Shown piece by piece: positions 1 to 7,779 of a stretch of 64,000 nt of DNA. The notes beneath the pieces are model-generated. The model worked only from the letters and a program-made list of their open reading frames with translations. It ran no database searches and was not told the DNA's origin. The first letter of the stretch is position 1. Every line of letters begins with the position of its first letter. The stretch spans positions 174,470 through 238,469 of the forward strand of contig CAZRQV010000001.1 in the NCBI GenBank assembly GCA_964602445.1, read 5' to 3'. The translations under genes and the position numbers were made by a program. This DNA is from HGM12587 sp964602445 (GTDB lineage Bacteria > Bacillota > Clostridia > Lachnospirales > Lachnospiraceae).

Positions 1-259
1 GATCTTCCTTTGATAACGGTTTTTTCACGGCATATCCTACAAATAATAAGGAAAAGTGAAAATGTTCCTTCTCTCCTCTCCCATCCCTGGTATAAGATCC
101 AAGCAAATCGGTATCAAATCCAAAAGTAATGGGGATTTTTGCACCGGAAAGATGAAATTTTTGATCCAGTTCTGCATATAATGCCCGAATCTGAGCGGTG
201 ATGATCGGGATTTCTTTTTGTAATGTTTGTAGTAATTCTGTATTTTGTAATTGTTGCAT
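1..259 (-). CDS. Hypothetical protein, 3' end cut by window edge
   Basis: An open frame of 86 codons starts at ATG 259 and runs off the left edge. It begins MQQLQNTELLQ and contains the stretch ITAQIRALYAELD. An AAGGAAC ribosome-binding site lies about 15 bases upstream, a little far but plausible. The residues look like a soluble protein, with a mixed helix followed by FGFDTDLLGSY and HFHFSLLFVGYAV. I do not recognise the family. An overlapping frame shifted by one base is also open here, but its composition (runs of Lys, Tyr and Ile) looks non-coding. Confidence 0.6.
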   Translation of the reverse strand, partial: MQQLQNTELLQTLQKEIPIITAQIRALYAELDQKFHLSGAKIPITFGFDTDLLGSYTRDGRGEKEHFHFSLLFVGYAVKKPLSKED

Positions 260-335
260 AGCGTAAAATGATAAGTTCCTTTTTCTTTTTTAATCTGCAA
301 ATTTCTTTGGATAATAAGAAAACATAAAAAATGCA

Positions 336-1403
336 TTAAGGATTGCAGTTTTTACATGCCTTATATCCCATAGAAAGGAGTTCCTGTTTGGTTCCGTGAA
401 ATTCCTGCTTATTTTCGTTTTTTGTTCGTTTAGCGCTTTTGCAGGAAGGATGATGAAACTTTTTTGTGTTTGTATTCAGAATATAATCTTCTTCGGCCTG
501 AGAGTTATTTTCCTCATTTTCCTTTTTAGTAGAAATCTGGATTGTTTCTCCATCAGAAGTCATTAGAATCTCACCTTGCAGGTCCGTACGGTAAATTTCT
601 GCATCCTGTGCATTCAGTCGATCCAAAGCCGCTTTGGCAGGGTGGGAATACGAATTGTCCTCCCCTACAGAAATGACGGCATATTCCGGATCTACTTCTT
701 CAAGAAATTCTTTACTGCTGCTACCGGCACTTCCGTGATGCCCCACTTTTAATACGGTTGCAGAGAGATCTTCTCCGCTTTCGATCATCTCCTGTTCGGC
801 CTCTTTTTCCGCATCTCCGGTAAATAAAAAGGAAGTATCACCGTATTCCAGTTTTAAAACGATGGAACTGTTATTAGAATCATTTCCGGCATTGACACTT
901 AAGATTGTGATCAGAGAATTTCCAAGATAGTATTTATCTCCGATTTCCGGAACGGTAATACCTCCGCCGTTCGCTTCGGCATATTTTTTAAAATTTTCGA
1001 AGGCTTTGGTGTTATTGGAGGTGGTAGAACAGAGGGTAACATCGGCAGTGGCGTAGTTTAATGCACCGGCAAGGCCGCCGATGTGATCTGCATCTGCATG
1101 AGTTCCAACAACAATATCCAAGTGATTAATGCCGGCTTCTTTTAAAACAGTGTACATTTTAGAAGAGCTGTCCGTATCACCGCCATCGATCAGCATATAA
1201 TGATCGTCACACTCGATCAATGCGGCATCAGCCTGCCCTACATCTAGAAATCGAACAGAAAAGGAAATGTCTTCTGAAGATTGGACGTTCGAAGAAATCT
1301 GTGCTTTGGATTGTTTTTCCGGTGGAACATTCTGACAACCGACTGCCAAAAGCAGAGTGATCAAAAAGATGGGAATCATGGGAAAGAATTTTCTTGTTTT
1401 CAT
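336..1403 (-). CDS. Secreted MBL-fold hydrolase lipoprotein, ComEC/Rec2 C-domain type
   Basis: The 355-aa product has a lipoprotein signal peptide (LLLAVGC at about residues 17-23). A metallo-beta-lactamase fold follows, of the kind found at the C terminus of competence protein ComEC. Metal ligands are visible in THADADHIGG (about residue 101), FTGDAEKEAE and KVGHHGS. The last 50 residues form a separate small domain with YILNTNTKKFHHPSC and a terminal CKNCNP, resembling the Cys/His domain seen fused to secreted nucleases. The protein is predicted to sit on the outer face of the membrane; its substrate is unknown. A GGAG site 8 bases before ATG 1403 supports the start. A small membrane protein gene lies just upstream. 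Confidence 0.85.
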   Translation of the reverse strand: MKTRKFFPMIPIFLITLLLAVGCQNVPPEKQSKAQISSNVQSSEDISFSVRFLDVGQADAALIECDDHYMLIDGGDTDSSSKMYTVLKEAGINHLDIVVGTHADADHIGGLAGALNYATADVTLCSTTSNNTKAFENFKKYAEANGGGITVPEIGDKYYLGNSLITILSVNAGNDSNNSSIVLKLEYGDTSFLFTGDAEKEAEQEMIESGEDLSATVLKVGHHGSAGSSSKEFLEEVDPEYAVISVGEDNSYSHPAKAALDRLNAQDAEIYRTDLQGEILMTSDGETIQISTKKENEENNSQAEEDYILNTNTKKFHHPSCKSAKRTKNENKQEFHGTKQELLSMGYKACKNCNP

Positions 1404-1472
1404 AGTATTTCTCCTTCTTTCTGAACATAATTTAAGGAGTAAATCCGAAGATTTACCCCTTAATTACATTGC

Positions 1473-1733
1473 TTATTTTTTCTTTTTTGTATTAATAATC
1501 TTGCTTTTATAATTTGGATCAGTAATCTGCTGGATCATATTTTTTTTGTTCTTTTTGATCAGATTTGGATTCTGGAACATTTTAAACGCTGCCCAGTAAA
1601 ACATTAATCCTAAAATTATAAGAATTGCTGCGGAAGCCTGATTTTCAGGATTTCCGTTGCCTGAGGTGAACATCCAGATTGCTACGAGAATCCAAAGTGT
1701 TCCCATGACGATATTCATACCGATACGATTCAT
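1473..1733 (-). CDS. Small two-helix membrane protein
   Basis: The 86-aa product has two hydrophobic segments (about residues 7-23 and 32-52) followed by a very basic tail (KKNKKN, ending NTKKKK). This suggests a small integral membrane protein with a cytoplasmic C terminus. An AAAGGGG site precedes ATG 1733. It lies 69 bases upstream of the lipoprotein gene on the same strand and may be co-transcribed with it. No family recognised. Confidence 0.7.
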   Translation of the reverse strand: MNRIGMNIVMGTLWILVAIWMFTSGNGNPENQASAAILIILGLMFYWAAFKMFQNPNLIKKNKKNMIQQITDPNYKSKIINTKKKK

Positions 1734-1882
1734 TTGTGTATTCCCCTTTAAAATTAATTTACTTATGATAACTTCTCGTAAGTCCTCTCATTATAACATG
1801 TAAAAAATCTTTTGAAAAGTCTGCATCTGGTTTTAACGAATAAAATTCTCGGGAATTTCATTTTTTTACTGCTGATGTCCTT

Positions 1883-2419
1883 TTATTCCTGGATCAGATG
1901 AATTTTTTTTGCATATTTTGGATCACATGCATTGATATAGACATCGATATATTCGTCATAACTGATCTGGTCGGCATTGGATAAGATTTCCATTTCCACA
2001 CCAAACAGATTTACATCAAAATCCATGGTATGCAGACCATTTCTTAAATAAAATGCTTTGCGGTGCTTACGCATTTCAAGATCACTGCAGGGTTTCTTGG
2101 TAGTTTCAATCTCCAGAATGAAACGTTGTTCCTGATAACGTTCCTGCAGACTGCGAATGACTTTAGAACCAATCCCCTGACCTCGTATTTCGTCCGAAAT
2201 GGCAAAATAATCCAAAAGGGTAATGTCCTTGTCGTGTGCAAGAATTGCAAGCCCTAAAAAGGCATTTTCATCTTCAATAGAAAGAATCTCCATCGTTTTT
2301 TCTTCCTGTTTTTGTATCATTTCCTGAAATGGTTTTCTTTCTGATTCCGGAAAAGCACGCAGATAGAGCGCTTCCACTTTGCATAATCGTTCTTGATCAG
2401 CTGCTTTTATTAACTTCAT
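1883..2419 (-). CDS. GNAT family N-acetyltransferase
   Basis: The 178-aa product has the GNAT fold. The acetyl-CoA-binding motif A is visible as IRGQGIGSKVIRSL (about residues 80-93), preceded by the beta-strand LLDYFAIS. A C-terminal half with KAFYLRNGLHTMDF matches motif B. The substrate cannot be told from the sequence. AAAGGAG lies 7 bases before ATG 2419. The gene is divergent from the recombinase gene. Confidence 0.85.
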   Translation of the reverse strand: MKLIKAADQERLCKVEALYLRAFPESERKPFQEMIQKQEEKTMEILSIEDENAFLGLAILAHDKDITLLDYFAISDEIRGQGIGSKVIRSLQERYQEQRFILEIETTKKPCSDLEMRKHRKAFYLRNGLHTMDFDVNLFGVEMEILSNADQISYDEYIDVYINACDPKYAKKIHLIQE

Positions 2420-2492
2420 AAAAACTCCTTTGATAATCGTTACTAAAGCTGTAACGGTAATATTTGTTCATCTTATCATTTCTGACGCCAAT

Positions 2493-2521
2493 TTGCAAAT
2501 TTGCCGAAAAAAAGCTATACT
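2493..2521 (+). promoter_or_regulatory. Predicted sigma-A promoter of the recombinase gene
   Basis: TTGCAA (2493-2498) and TATACT (2516-2521) are separated by 17 bases. The predicted start of transcription near 2528 lies downstream of the TTG at 2501. This argues for initiation at ATG 2585 rather than at an earlier in-frame codon. Confidence 0.6.
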
Positions 2522-2584
2522 GAGGTATCGGGCAACGACATCTCGATCCTCTTTTTGGGAGTGATCGATGGAAAGGAAATGACT

Positions 2585-3652
2585 ATGGAAAACGATAACA
2601 GAATTACGTATCACGAACAGGTTACGGTTGACAATACATTAAAACTGAGGGAACTGCTGAAACGGCTGCCGCCTTTTGCAAAAGACTATTTTCGAGCAAT
2701 TGAGCCAACGACCAGTACGAAGACAAGGATTTCCTATGCCTATGATCTGATTGTGTTCTTTCGATTTTTGATTGAAGAAAATCCGATTTACAAAGAATAT
2801 AAACCAGAAGATTTTCAGGTATCTGTTTTAGATCAGCTGCAGTCGGTAGATATTGAAGAATATATGGAATATCTAAAGGTATATTCCGATGAACATGACA
2901 ATCTGATCACCAACGGTGAGCGGGGAATCAAACGAAAAATATCGGCACTCCGCAGTTTTTACAACTATTTTTTCAAAAGAGAAATGATTCACTCCAATCC
3001 TACCCTTTTGGTAGATATGCCGAAGCTGCATGAGAAAGAAATCATTCGTCTGGAAGCAGATGAAACGGCAATGCTGCTGGATTTTATTGAAAAAGGCGGT
3101 GAAAATCTGACCGGTCAGCAAAAAGCGTATTATGAGAAAACAAAACAGAGAGATCTTGCTATTGTAACACTGCTGCTGGGCACAGGAATTCGTGTTTCAG
3201 AATGCATCGGCCTGGATATTGAAGATGTGGATTTTAAAAATTATGGAATTAAAGTGCTTCGGAAAGGCGGTTCTGAAATGATCGTTTATTTTGGGGAAGA
3301 AGTTGCAAAAGCGCTTTCAGACTACATCGAAGGTGACCGGAGCACCGTGATTCCAGTAGAAGGTCATGAACACGCACTCTTCTACTCCACCCAGCGAAAA
3401 CGGATGGGCGTTCGTGCAGTCGAAAATCTGGTCAAAAAATATGCCAAACATGTGACACCACTGAAAAAGATTACGCCCCATAAACTGCGCAGTACCTATG
3501 GAACAGCACTTTATCGGGAAACGGGGGATATTTATCTGGTCGCAGACGTACTTGGACATAAAGATGTTAATACAACGAAAAAGCATTATGCAAATATTGG
3601 AAATGACAGACGCCGTTCTGCAGCAAAATATGTGAAGCTGCGTGAGGACTAA
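2585..3652 (+). CDS. Site-specific tyrosine recombinase, XerS-like
   Basis: The 355-aa product has an N-terminal SAM-like core-binding domain (about residues 20-150) and a C-terminal catalytic domain. Catalytic residues appear in order: Arg in TGIRVSE, Lys in VLRKGGS, HKLRSTYG, LGHKDV and Tyr in KKHYANIG. The length and an insertion before the QRDLAI strand resemble streptococcal XerS (about 356 aa), which acts alone on its dif site, more than the usual ~300-aa XerC/XerD. This resemblance is from memory of XerS. GGAAAGG lies 8 bases before ATG 2585. The likely role is chromosome dimer resolution, or integration if it belongs to an element. The stop codon abuts a perfect 20-bp inverted repeat. 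Confidence 0.8.
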   Translation: MENDNRITYHEQVTVDNTLKLRELLKRLPPFAKDYFRAIEPTTSTKTRISYAYDLIVFFRFLIEENPIYKEYKPEDFQVSVLDQLQSVDIEEYMEYLKVYSDEHDNLITNGERGIKRKISALRSFYNYFFKREMIHSNPTLLVDMPKLHEKEIIRLEADETAMLLDFIEKGGENLTGQQKAYYEKTKQRDLAIVTLLLGTGIRVSECIGLDIEDVDFKNYGIKVLRKGGSEMIVYFGEEVAKALSDYIEGDRSTVIPVEGHEHALFYSTQRKRMGVRAVENLVKKYAKHVTPLKKITPHKLRSTYGTALYRETGDIYLVADVLGHKDVNTTKKHYANIGNDRRRSAAKYVKLRED

Positions 3653-3658
3653 AAAAAG

Positions 3659-3703
3659 ATCGGACAATGTTTACATAATTTGGTTATGTAAACATTGTCC
3701 GAT
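3659..3703 (-). terminator. Perfect 20-bp inverted repeat; terminator and possible Xer site
   Basis: Two 20-base arms (3659-3678 and 3684-3703) are perfectly complementary around the loop TTTGG. On the minus strand the stem is followed by seven T residues (3652-3658), the form of an intrinsic terminator for the leftward gene at 3792-4076. The arms contain TTATGTAAAC, the same as the XerD half of the Bacillus subtilis dif site as I recall it. The 5-base centre is one base shorter than a standard dif centre. Confidence 0.75.
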
Positions 3704-3791
3704 TCTAGTTAAATGATACGACAGTTACGTATGAAAGTTAAAATCACGATTCTGTGATCATCATTGTTATTTGCATATAAAAATCTTCCGA

Positions 3792-4076
3792 TTATCTGCT
3801 GAAAAATGCAACCAGTCCGGTATATGATGTTTTCAGGCAGGTAACAGCTGCTTCTAACTGTCCGATACTTTTTTCGGTAACATTTCCATTGACCAATCTC
3901 TGGATACATTTTTCTACTTTAGCACAATCGCCCTTCAACTGTCGTTTGGAAGTCAGGTCAAAATTACAATATCGGTCTTTTAATGTGGTATTTGCTTCTT
4001 CGATCAGTGACTGTCCCGTAACGATCAGCTGTTTCACTTCTGTCGGAAGCTGATTTAATTTTGAAAAATCTGCCAT
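3792..4076 (-). CDS. Hypothetical small protein downstream of rsmH
   Basis: This is a 94-aa soluble, probably helical protein beginning MADFSKLNQLPTEVKQL, with three cysteines and no membrane segment. AAAGGAG lies 9 bases before ATG 4076. It starts 18 bases after rsmH and ends before the hairpin at 3659-3703, so it is probably the last gene of that unit. It is not FtsL, which follows rsmH in many Firmicutes, because FtsL has a transmembrane helix. Function unknown. Confidence 0.75.
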   Translation of the reverse strand: MADFSKLNQLPTEVKQLIVTGQSLIEEANTTLKDRYCNFDLTSKRQLKGDCAKVEKCIQRLVNGNVTEKSIGQLEAAVTCLKTSYTGLVAFFSR

Positions 4077-4094
4077 AGCTATTTCTCCTTTGTT

Positions 4095-5153
4095 TTAGTC
4101 TGCTTTCACAGCCCATCTCATTTTTGTTGATTTTGCCCGTGGATTGCGGCTGCATTCTTCCGCAGACGGACGGATCACATCTTTGGAATAATCACTGAAA
4201 ATGCCGGCTTTATAATAATCTTTGAAAGCTTTTTTGACTAAGCGGTCTTCTCCGGAATGAAAGGTCAGAATGGCAGCTCGTCCGCCTGGAGCCATAACAT
4301 CCGGAAGTTTTTCCAGAAAACTATAAAGTACTTCAAATTCACTGTTTACATCAATACGCAGTGCCTGAAAAGTTCTGGCACAGGCTTTTTTCACAGCATC
4401 TTTCTGTTCTTTTGCCGGAAGAAACTGTAATGCACGTTCAATAACAGTTCGAAGATCTGTCGTTGTTTCGATAGAGCTGATCCGTTGCTGTTTCATGATC
4501 TCTTCCGCAATTTCTTCTGCATAAGGTTCATCGGAATTTTCAACAAGCATTCCGACAATTTCTTCATAATCCATAGAACGGAGCCGTTCTGCCGCAGATT
4601 CTCCCTTTTCCGGGTTTAAACGAAGATCTAAAGGTCCTTCGGCTTTGTAAGTAAATCCTCGTTCCGGATTGTCAATCTGCATTGAGGAAACACCCAGATC
4701 GGCTAAAATAAAGTCAAATTTTCCTGCTTCTGCTGCCACCTCATCGATATTTGCAAAATTGATCTGTTTGATCGTAAGGATTTCCGGACCAAATCCGCGG
4801 GAAGCAAGCCGTTCTTTTGTTTTGACGATTTCGATTGGATCCACATCCAATGCATACAGATGTCCTTCCCCTTTCAGACATTTCAGCATTTCTGTAGAAT
4901 GTCCGCCATAACCGAGTGTTGCATCCAGTCCTTTTTGCCCTGGCTGAATCTGTAAAAAGTCCAGAATTTCCTGTACCATGATAGAAATATGCATTCCAGC
5001 CGGAGTGCTTCCTTTACTGATTACTTTTTCTATGGTATCTGCATATTTTTCCGGATTCTGTTCTTTGTATTTTTCACTAAATTTTTTCGGATGAGTTCCT
5101 TTATAACGTACACGGCGAACGTGCTTTCCTTCTTCTCTTTCCTGAGTGCTCAT
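4095..5153 (-). CDS. rsmH: 16S rRNA (cytosine(1402)-N(4))-methyltransferase
   Basis: The 352-aa product N4-methylates C1402 in the decoding centre of 16S rRNA using S-adenosylmethionine. The SAM-binding motif is visible in TLGYGGHSTEML. LADLGVSSMQID and GFTYKAEGPLDLRLN are family hallmarks, and ILTFHSGEDRLVK lies near the C terminus. ATG 5153 is chosen because GGAG lies 8 bases upstream; the extra 12 codons before it have no ribosome-binding site. The basic N-terminal extension (REEGKHVRRVRYKGTHPKKF) precedes the usual start of the family. mraZ and ftsL, its normal neighbours in the dcw cluster, are absent here. Confidence 0.95.
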   Translation of the reverse strand: MSTQEREEGKHVRRVRYKGTHPKKFSEKYKEQNPEKYADTIEKVISKGSTPAGMHISIMVQEILDFLQIQPGQKGLDATLGYGGHSTEMLKCLKGEGHLYALDVDPIEIVKTKERLASRGFGPEILTIKQINFANIDEVAAEAGKFDFILADLGVSSMQIDNPERGFTYKAEGPLDLRLNPEKGESAAERLRSMDYEEIVGMLVENSDEPYAEEIAEEIMKQQRISSIETTTDLRTVIERALQFLPAKEQKDAVKKACARTFQALRIDVNSEFEVLYSFLEKLPDVMAPGGRAAILTFHSGEDRLVKKAFKDYYKAGIFSDYSKDVIRPSAEECSRNPRAKSTKMRWAVKAD

Positions 5154-5353
5154 AGTAATTCTCCATTTGATCGTTGATATTTTTATCATCTAAAAACTTT
5201 AGGTTTTGGATAGATTTCAGTTTTTATGACAATCTGTTTCTATAGTACATGTTTTTTTGAAAAAAAGAAAGCGTTTTATATACAAAATGGACTGCTTTAG
5301 TAATCGAATTATCGAGAAATTCCGCGAGTTTTTCTGAAATTCGGGAAAAGGAA

Positions 5354-5390
5354 ACAGACAAACATCGCAGTTTCTGCAACATTTGTCTGT
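5354..5390 (-). terminator. Intrinsic terminator after purH
   Basis: The arms ACAGACAAA (from 5354) and TTTGTCTGT (to 5390) flank a loop containing CGCAGTTTCTGC. On the minus strand the stem is followed by a T-rich stretch (TTTCCTTTTCC). It ends the purO-purH unit. Confidence 0.6.
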
Positions 5391-5425
5391 CAGGTTATGT
5401 TTTTTAGTTTTAAACGATGGAAAAA

Positions 5426-6604
5426 TTAATGATGGAATAAACGGATTCCTGTAAATGCCATTGCCATATCGTATTTATTACAGCATTCGATAACAAGATC
5501 ATCTCGTACAGATCCGCCCGGCTGTGCAATATATTTTACACCGCTCTTTTTCGCTCTTTCAATGTTATCCGGGAATGGGAAAAATGCATCGGAACCCAGT
5601 GAAACATTGGTATTGCCGTCCAGCCATGCTCTTTTTTCTTCTCTTGTAAACACTTCCGGTTTCACTTTAAAACGTTTCTGCCATTCGCCTTCTGCTAAAA
5701 CATCTTCATATTCATCTCCGATGTAAACATCGATAGCATTGTCTCTTTCGGCACGTCCAAGAGTATCTAAGAACTGAAGTCCCAGTACCTTTGGAGACTG
5801 ACGTAAATACCAGTTGTCTGCTTTCTGTCCGGCAAGACGGGTACAATGTACACGGGACTGCTGTCCGGCACCGATGCCGATCGCCTGTCCGCCTTTTACG
5901 TAACAAACAGAGTTTGACTGTGTATATTTTAATGTGATCAATGCAATTTTTAAATTGATCAATGCTTCCGCAGGAATGTCTTTATTTTCTGTCACAACAT
6001 TAGAAAGGAGATCACCGTTGATGTCCAGTTCATTTCTTCCCTGTTCAAAAGTAACGCCAAATACCTGTTTTCTTTCCAATTCTGCAGGTACGTAATCAGG
6101 ATCGATCTGAATGACGTTATAATTTCCTTTTTTCTTTAATGCCAGAATTTCCAATGCTTCTTCCGTATATCCCGGAGCAATGACACCGTCAGAAACTTCT
6201 CTTTTGATCAGTTTTGCGGTATCAGCATCACAAACGTCAGACAATGCAATAAAATCACCGAAAGAAGACATTCTGTCAGCTCCTCTGGCTCTTGCATAAG
6301 CACATGCCAATGGTGATAATTCGCCAAGATCATCGACCCAGTAAATTTTAGCCAATGTATCATCTAAAGGAAGACCTACCGCTGCACCTGCCGGTGATAC
6401 GTGTTTGAAAGAAGTAGCTGCAGGAAGTCCTGTCGCTTCTTTCAGTTCTTTGACAAGCTGCCATCCGTTGAAGGCATCTAAAAAGTTAATATATCCAGGT
6501 TTTCCGCTCAGCACTTTTACCGGAAGATCTGATCCGTCTTCCATAAAGATGCGGGAAGGTTTCTGGTTTGGGTTACATCCGTATTTTAACTGAATTTCGT
6601 TCAT
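5426..6604 (-). CDS. purH: AICAR formyltransferase, stand-alone PurH domain
   Basis: The 392-aa product matches the AICAR transformylase half of PurH, which transfers a formyl group from 10-formyl-THF to AICAR in the penultimate step of IMP synthesis. Visible signatures include SFKHVSPAGAAVG (about residue 65), YTQSNSVCYVKGGQ, GAGQQSRVHC and SDAFFPFPDNI. The usual N-terminal IMP cyclohydrolase domain (MGS-like) is missing, so the protein is about 120 aa shorter than bifunctional PurH. That activity is supplied by the adjacent purO-type gene. GGAG lies 10 bases before ATG 6604. Expression is predicted to depend on the ZTP riboswitch upstream of purO. Confidence 0.95.
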   Translation of the reverse strand: MNEIQLKYGCNPNQKPSRIFMEDGSDLPVKVLSGKPGYINFLDAFNGWQLVKELKEATGLPAATSFKHVSPAGAAVGLPLDDTLAKIYWVDDLGELSPLACAYARARGADRMSSFGDFIALSDVCDADTAKLIKREVSDGVIAPGYTEEALEILALKKKGNYNVIQIDPDYVPAELERKQVFGVTFEQGRNELDINGDLLSNVVTENKDIPAEALINLKIALITLKYTQSNSVCYVKGGQAIGIGAGQQSRVHCTRLAGQKADNWYLRQSPKVLGLQFLDTLGRAERDNAIDVYIGDEYEDVLAEGEWQKRFKVKPEVFTREEKRAWLDGNTNVSLGSDAFFPFPDNIERAKKSGVKYIAQPGGSVRDDLVIECCNKYDMAMAFTGIRLFHH

Positions 6605-6690
6605 GATTTATATCTCCTTTTTTTATCGCTTCCATGTGAAAAATATTCCGTAGTTTCATGGACTTTTAGATTTCATCAATGAAATCGGTA

Positions 6691-7407
6691 TTAAACATTT
6701 TTGTTTACGATTCTTGTTTCATAAGTTCCAGATGCAATATCGATAAATCTTACGAACAGAGAAACTTTGTTATCTTCATTTAAACTTGTCCAGATCTTAT
6801 CGGTAAAGGTGTCTATATCATCGGTATCAATAGAGATCCAAGTAGGTTCTCCTTCAAAGCTTGGAAGCGGGTTGATGTCTTTTGCGTAAGTATGGATAAA
6901 ACGTCCTTCCCCTGCTTTTGGATTTTCATAAGCGAATGTGTAGCGGTTGCAGGAATCAGGATCTCCATTGTTGCTTTTTAAGATTGACATTGCGTAATTA
7001 TATTTTCCATTTTCAATGTGCATCACACCTGAAATTCTCGGTGTATAATTCGGACCGTCCGGTTCAAATTCTCTGACTCTTAAAGACTGTTCAAAGGTCA
7101 GCTGTTTGTCCATACCGTCATAAATGGTATCTGTCTGATCGCCGTTGGTAACGATTGTTTTGTTGCCAAGAACTCTTACAGGAGCATAAATGATCAGACT
7201 TGGATCTACCATTTTGGAAGGATCAAAAGCCTGTGTGCGGATTCCCTGTCCTTCTTCTACAAATACACGGTTACGGCTGTTTTCACTTCTTCCCATAATA
7301 AAATAAGCACAAACTGCCTTTTTTCCGTCTGCAGATTTTCCAAGAACGATTCCGCGTCCCGGATAAGTTTTGCTCTGAAGTTCGTCATAGATTGAAATTT
7401 TTTTCAT
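6691..7407 (-). CDS. purO: IMP cyclohydrolase, PurO type
   Basis: The 238-aa product belongs to the PurO-like IMP cyclohydrolases, first known from archaea, which close the ring of FAICAR to give IMP. Visible family stretches are YPGRGIVLGKSADGKKAVCAYFIMGRS near the N terminus (given here only as overlapping pieces YPGRGIVLG and AYFIMGRSENSRNR), DPSLIIYAPVR and TPRISGV. It carries out the final step after the adjacent AICAR formyltransferase; together the two genes replace a bifunctional PurH. GGAGG lies before ATG 7407. A ZTP riboswitch occupies the 5' leader. Confidence 0.9.
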   Translation of the reverse strand: MKKISIYDELQSKTYPGRGIVLGKSADGKKAVCAYFIMGRSENSRNRVFVEEGQGIRTQAFDPSKMVDPSLIIYAPVRVLGNKTIVTNGDQTDTIYDGMDKQLTFEQSLRVREFEPDGPNYTPRISGVMHIENGKYNYAMSILKSNNGDPDSCNRYTFAYENPKAGEGRFIHTYAKDINPLPSFEGEPTWISIDTDDIDTFTDKIWTSLNEDNKVSLFVRFIDIASGTYETRIVNKNV

Positions 7408-7549
7408 TTTTTCATATCCTCCTGTTTTTTATGAGTTTCCAGATTTTATAGAGATTTCTAAGTACCAATGTGTAATGCTCTTTTTTATTTCATAGGGAAG
7501 AGATTCCCTTTTAGTAATGCCATCAAGTCATTTCAATGAAATAAAAAAA

Positions 7550-7664
7550 GACCACCTGAACACACTGTCTCCAATGTGCCCAGGCGGTCGGCTGTTTCTA
7601 ATCATATGTACATTCCCTGTAGGTACTCCTACGCAGCTTTTGCTGTTTCCGCCAGTCATGTACA
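7550..7664 (-). ncRNA. ZTP (pfl) riboswitch with intrinsic terminator
   Basis: Read on the minus strand, the leader begins with P1 TGTACAT (7664-7658) and the conserved ACTGGCG. Two small hairpins follow, then AGGGAATGTACA closing P1 at 7607-7613, and the hallmark GCCGACCGCCTGGGCA (7592-7577). This is the ZTP riboswitch consensus. GACCGCCTG (7581-7589) pairs with CAGGTGGTC (7550-7558), followed by seven Ts, forming a terminator that competes with the aptamer. Binding of ZTP/ZMP, which accumulates when 10-formyl-THF is low, is known to turn such switches on. That fits control of purO-purH, which consume ZMP. Confidence 0.95.
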
Positions 7665-7670
7665 AGAAGC

Positions 7671-7699
7671 ATCATAAACGATTTCTAATGAAATTGCAA
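7671..7699 (-). promoter_or_regulatory. Promoter of the ZTP riboswitch-purO-purH unit
   Basis: On the minus strand TTGCAA (7699-7694) and TATGAT (7676-7671) are spaced by 17 bases. The predicted transcript starts near 7664, exactly at the first base of riboswitch helix P1. Confidence 0.75.
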
Positions 7700-7779
7700 G
7701 CAGATTTTTGAACTAACTTATAAACACTCGTTGGTTGATGCTTATCTAGAACTGATACATTTAAAACTGATTCGAGATT

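Noticed and set aside
37..336. 99-codon open frame on the minus strand at the left edge
   Set aside because: The frame shifted by one base gives a more protein-like sequence that continues to the window edge and has a plausible ribosome-binding site. The 99-codon frame is rich in Lys/Tyr/Ile runs and looks non-coding.
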